Assembly: GCA_030039515.1 (NCBI GenBank)
Contig: JASHVT010000020.1
Coordinates: 1 to 7,685, forward strand
DNA: 7,685 nucleotides
DNA from: Nitrososphaerales archaeon
GTDB taxonomy: Archaea; Thermoproteota; Nitrososphaeria; Nitrososphaerales; Gagatemarchaeaceae
Reading direction: 5' to 3'
Shown here: positions 6,553 to 7,685 of the stretch, piece by piece
Layout of the letters: each line of letters begins with the position of its first letter
Numbering within the stretch: the stretch's first letter is position 1
Position numbers and translations under genes: made by a program
The notes under the pieces: model-generated
What the model saw: the letters and a program-made list of their open reading frames with translations, nothing else
What the model was told of the DNA's origin: nothing
Database searches by the model: none

Positions 6553-6583
6553 AGACCAGGCGGCGCAGATTGCCGCTTGGTCT
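6553..6583 (-). terminator. Strong hairpin directly after the G1 peptidase stop codon
   Basis: AGACCA-G-GCGGC at 6553-6564 and GCCGC-T-TGGTCT at 6572-6583 are inverted copies around a 7-base loop. Twelve positions pair on the plus-strand RNA (one G-U); the minus-strand RNA has one A-C mismatch in the middle. The hairpin begins two bases after the peptidase TAG. A short T-run (GTTTTAC) follows on the minus strand about 8 bases later. It could be a transcription terminator or an mRNA 3'-end stabiliser for the peptidase message, separating it from the phosphoribosyltransferase gene. Confidence 0.5.
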
Positions 6584-6585
6584 GT

Positions 6586-7596
6586 CTATGGACCGTTGCT
6601 GACCCAGGTGGAAGTGAAGGAGTTCCCTGCGTAGTTGAGGGCAGATGGTTCGGCCTTCACATAGAACGACTCGTGGTCGACCGCGCCATACGGGAAGTTG
6701 TAGTCTACCATTACGAGCCAGTAGACGTGGGTGCCGAAGCTCGATATTGATCCCGTGACGTGGTTGATTGTCGCGTAGGTGTTGGTGAAGGTCAGGGTGT
6801 TCACGTCGGTGAGCGCGAGGAACCCGTTGTAGTAGGCGCTCTCCTGGATCCACTCCGCTGAATTCAGCAGGGCTCCTGGGACGAAGGTGCTGGGGCTCGT
6901 GTAGCTCTGGTGGTCTGTGTTGTCCGTTATCGTCGTTGTGCAGTAGGCTCCCGCGACCCCGCTCTGTGCACCTGCTGAGCAGGTCACGGATGCTGCGATC
7001 GAGTCGCCCGCGTTGACGGTGATCGGAACTGACTCCGAGGCCGAGGGGTAGAACTCGTACCACGCATAGTAGGTGGTCTGGCCGTAGAAGCAGTCCGAGC
7101 TCGTGCCTGTCTGCTCAACCGTGGAGTCGACCAGCCCGTCTATGCCTACCCAGACGGAGCTGTCATACCAGGTGTTGTCCGAGTCGGAGCAGTTCACGTT
7201 CCTGTTGTAGGGCTCGTTGACGCCTGTCATTCCGGGGACGTTCCACGTGCCGGTCACAAACGTCACCGCTCCAGCGGTTGGAGTCGGAGGACTGGATGTG
7301 AAGGCATCAGAGCAGGCTGTCGTCGTCTCGTCACACACCCCGTAGCCTCCCCAGTTGTAGGAGAAGAGGCATTGACTGTCCGGCTCGGGGCAGGACACGG
7401 CCGAGTCTGACGCTGACGATGCTCCACCTAGCTGGGTGACTGGGGTCATTGGATGTGTCAGGTGCGTTGGGGACGGCGCGGCTGCGAGGGCGACCGAGGG
7501 AGCGGTCGAACTGATGGGCGTAGCCGAATGTGTTGACGCAAGTAGGAGAAGGGCAGCAGCGAGTAAGGTTATTGATACGATACTCTTACTTTTCGT
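6586..7596 (-). CDS. Secreted glutamic peptidase, family G1 (eqolisin), apparent ACG start
   Basis: A 336-aa predicted secreted acid endopeptidase. Counting from the ACG at 7596, residues 2-25 form a signal peptide (KSKS, then a hydrophobic core around ITLLAAALLLLAS). A Ser/Thr/Pro/Ala-rich propeptide-like stretch follows, then the G1 domain from about GTWNVP (116-121). The catalytic Gln is Q162 in WVGIDG..DSTVEQTG, and the catalytic Glu is E248 in SAEWIQE. The family block AWYEFYP lies between them at 178-184. Eight cysteines in the mature part suit disulfides in an extracellular protein. The first canonical start in frame is ATG at 7449 (287 aa), which would remove the signal peptide. The TATA box at 7617-7627 places transcription start at the ACG. 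The ACG may be a true start, a mutated ATG or a sequence error. Peptidase family assignment is secure; the start is not. Confidence 0.85.
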   Translation of the reverse strand, partial: TKSKSIVSITLLAAALLLLASTHSATPISSTAPSVALAAAPSPTHLTHPMTPVTQLGGASSASDSAVSCPEPDSQCLFSYNWGGYGVCDETTTACSDAFTSSPPTPTAGAVTFVTGTWNVPGMTGVNEPYNRNVNCSDSDNTWYDSSVWVGIDGLVDSTVEQTGTSSDCFYGQTTYYAWYEFYPSASESVPITVNAGDSIAASVTCSAGAQSGVAGAYCTTTITDNTDHQSYTSPSTFVPGALLNSAEWIQESAYYNGFLALTDVNTLTFTNTYATINHVTGSISSFGTHVYWLVMVDYNFPYGAVDHESFYVKAEPSALNYAGNSFTSTWVSNGP

Positions 7597-7616
7597 GGCG
7601 CGACGGAGGCGATTTC

Positions 7617-7627
7617 GTTATAAAAGC
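7617..7627 (-). promoter_or_regulatory. Archaeal TATA box (box A) for the G1 peptidase
   Basis: The minus strand reads GCTTTTATAAC, a strong TATA match centred about 26 bp upstream of the ACG at 7596. It supports a leaderless transcript beginning at that codon and places the whole signal peptide inside the message. Bases 7628-7685, to the window edge, show nothing I can name. Confidence 0.6.
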
Positions 7628-7685
7628 CTTGATTGGAGGATTCTAGTACAATCGGTTCTCCGACCTCTCTTCTTCACCCGGTCTC

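Noticed and set aside
6586..7449. ATG at 7449 as the true start of the G1 peptidase
   Set aside because: It would discard an excellent signal peptide that is in frame upstream and properly placed after a TATA box. A secreted peptidase family without a signal peptide is less likely.
1..7685. CRISPR arrays, insertion sequences, tRNA or rRNA genes, riboswitches
   Set aside because: No regularly spaced repeats, transposase, cloverleaf-like segments or long structured leaders were seen; the gene spacing is too tight for most of these.

Overview
The window looks archaeal. Most genes are preceded by a short AT-rich element of the archaeal TATA-box (box A) type, centred about 26-34 bp upstream of the start codon, and no good Shine-Dalgarno sequence is visible. 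This fits leaderless transcripts. Start codons are often TTG, the DNA is GC-rich, and arginine is commonly AGG. The gene content (archaeal-type Lhr helicase, SMC/Rad50-like N-terminus, ICC-like phosphoesterase, archaeal-type purine phosphoribosyltransferase) agrees. A Nitrososphaerota (Thaumarchaeota) or Thermoplasmatota-like genome is a guess from the look of the proteins. The acid-type glutamic peptidase would suit an acidic or soil habitat, but that too is inference.

Left part (1-4621), a probable DNA-repair or nucleic-acid-processing island. A partial minus-strand gene running off the left edge carries the N-terminal start of an SMC/Rad50-like ATPase. A 125-bp divergent promoter region with an inverted repeat separates it from a complete 947-aa Lhr-type helicase. 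The helicase has a four-cysteine zinc-ribbon-like element and a C-terminal helix-hairpin-helix-like tail. Next come a 227-aa protein I cannot identify and a 252-aa ICC/PdeM-like metallophosphoesterase. In bacteria, Lhr helicases are encoded with a PdeM phosphoesterase in ligase-associated DNA-damage operons, so this looks like an archaeal counterpart with an added unknown protein and a neighbouring SMC-like ATPase.

Middle (4618-5985). A minus-strand thioredoxin ends tail to tail with the phosphoesterase, the two stop codons sharing one CTAG. A divergent promoter region leads to a small exported or membrane-anchored protein of 77 aa, followed closely by a NUDIX hydrolase of the CoA-diphosphatase (NudL) type.

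Right part (5986-7685), minus strand. A purine-type phosphoribosyltransferase lies downstream of a secreted peptidase of family G1 (eqolisin, glutamic peptidase) with both catalytic residues recognisable. A 12-position hairpin sits directly after the peptidase stop codon. The peptidase reading frame contains a full signal peptide, but no ATG, GTG or TTG codon precedes it. The codon at the position predicted by the TATA box is ACG. This is the most unusual single observation in the window. I saw no CRISPR array, insertion sequence, tRNA or rRNA.
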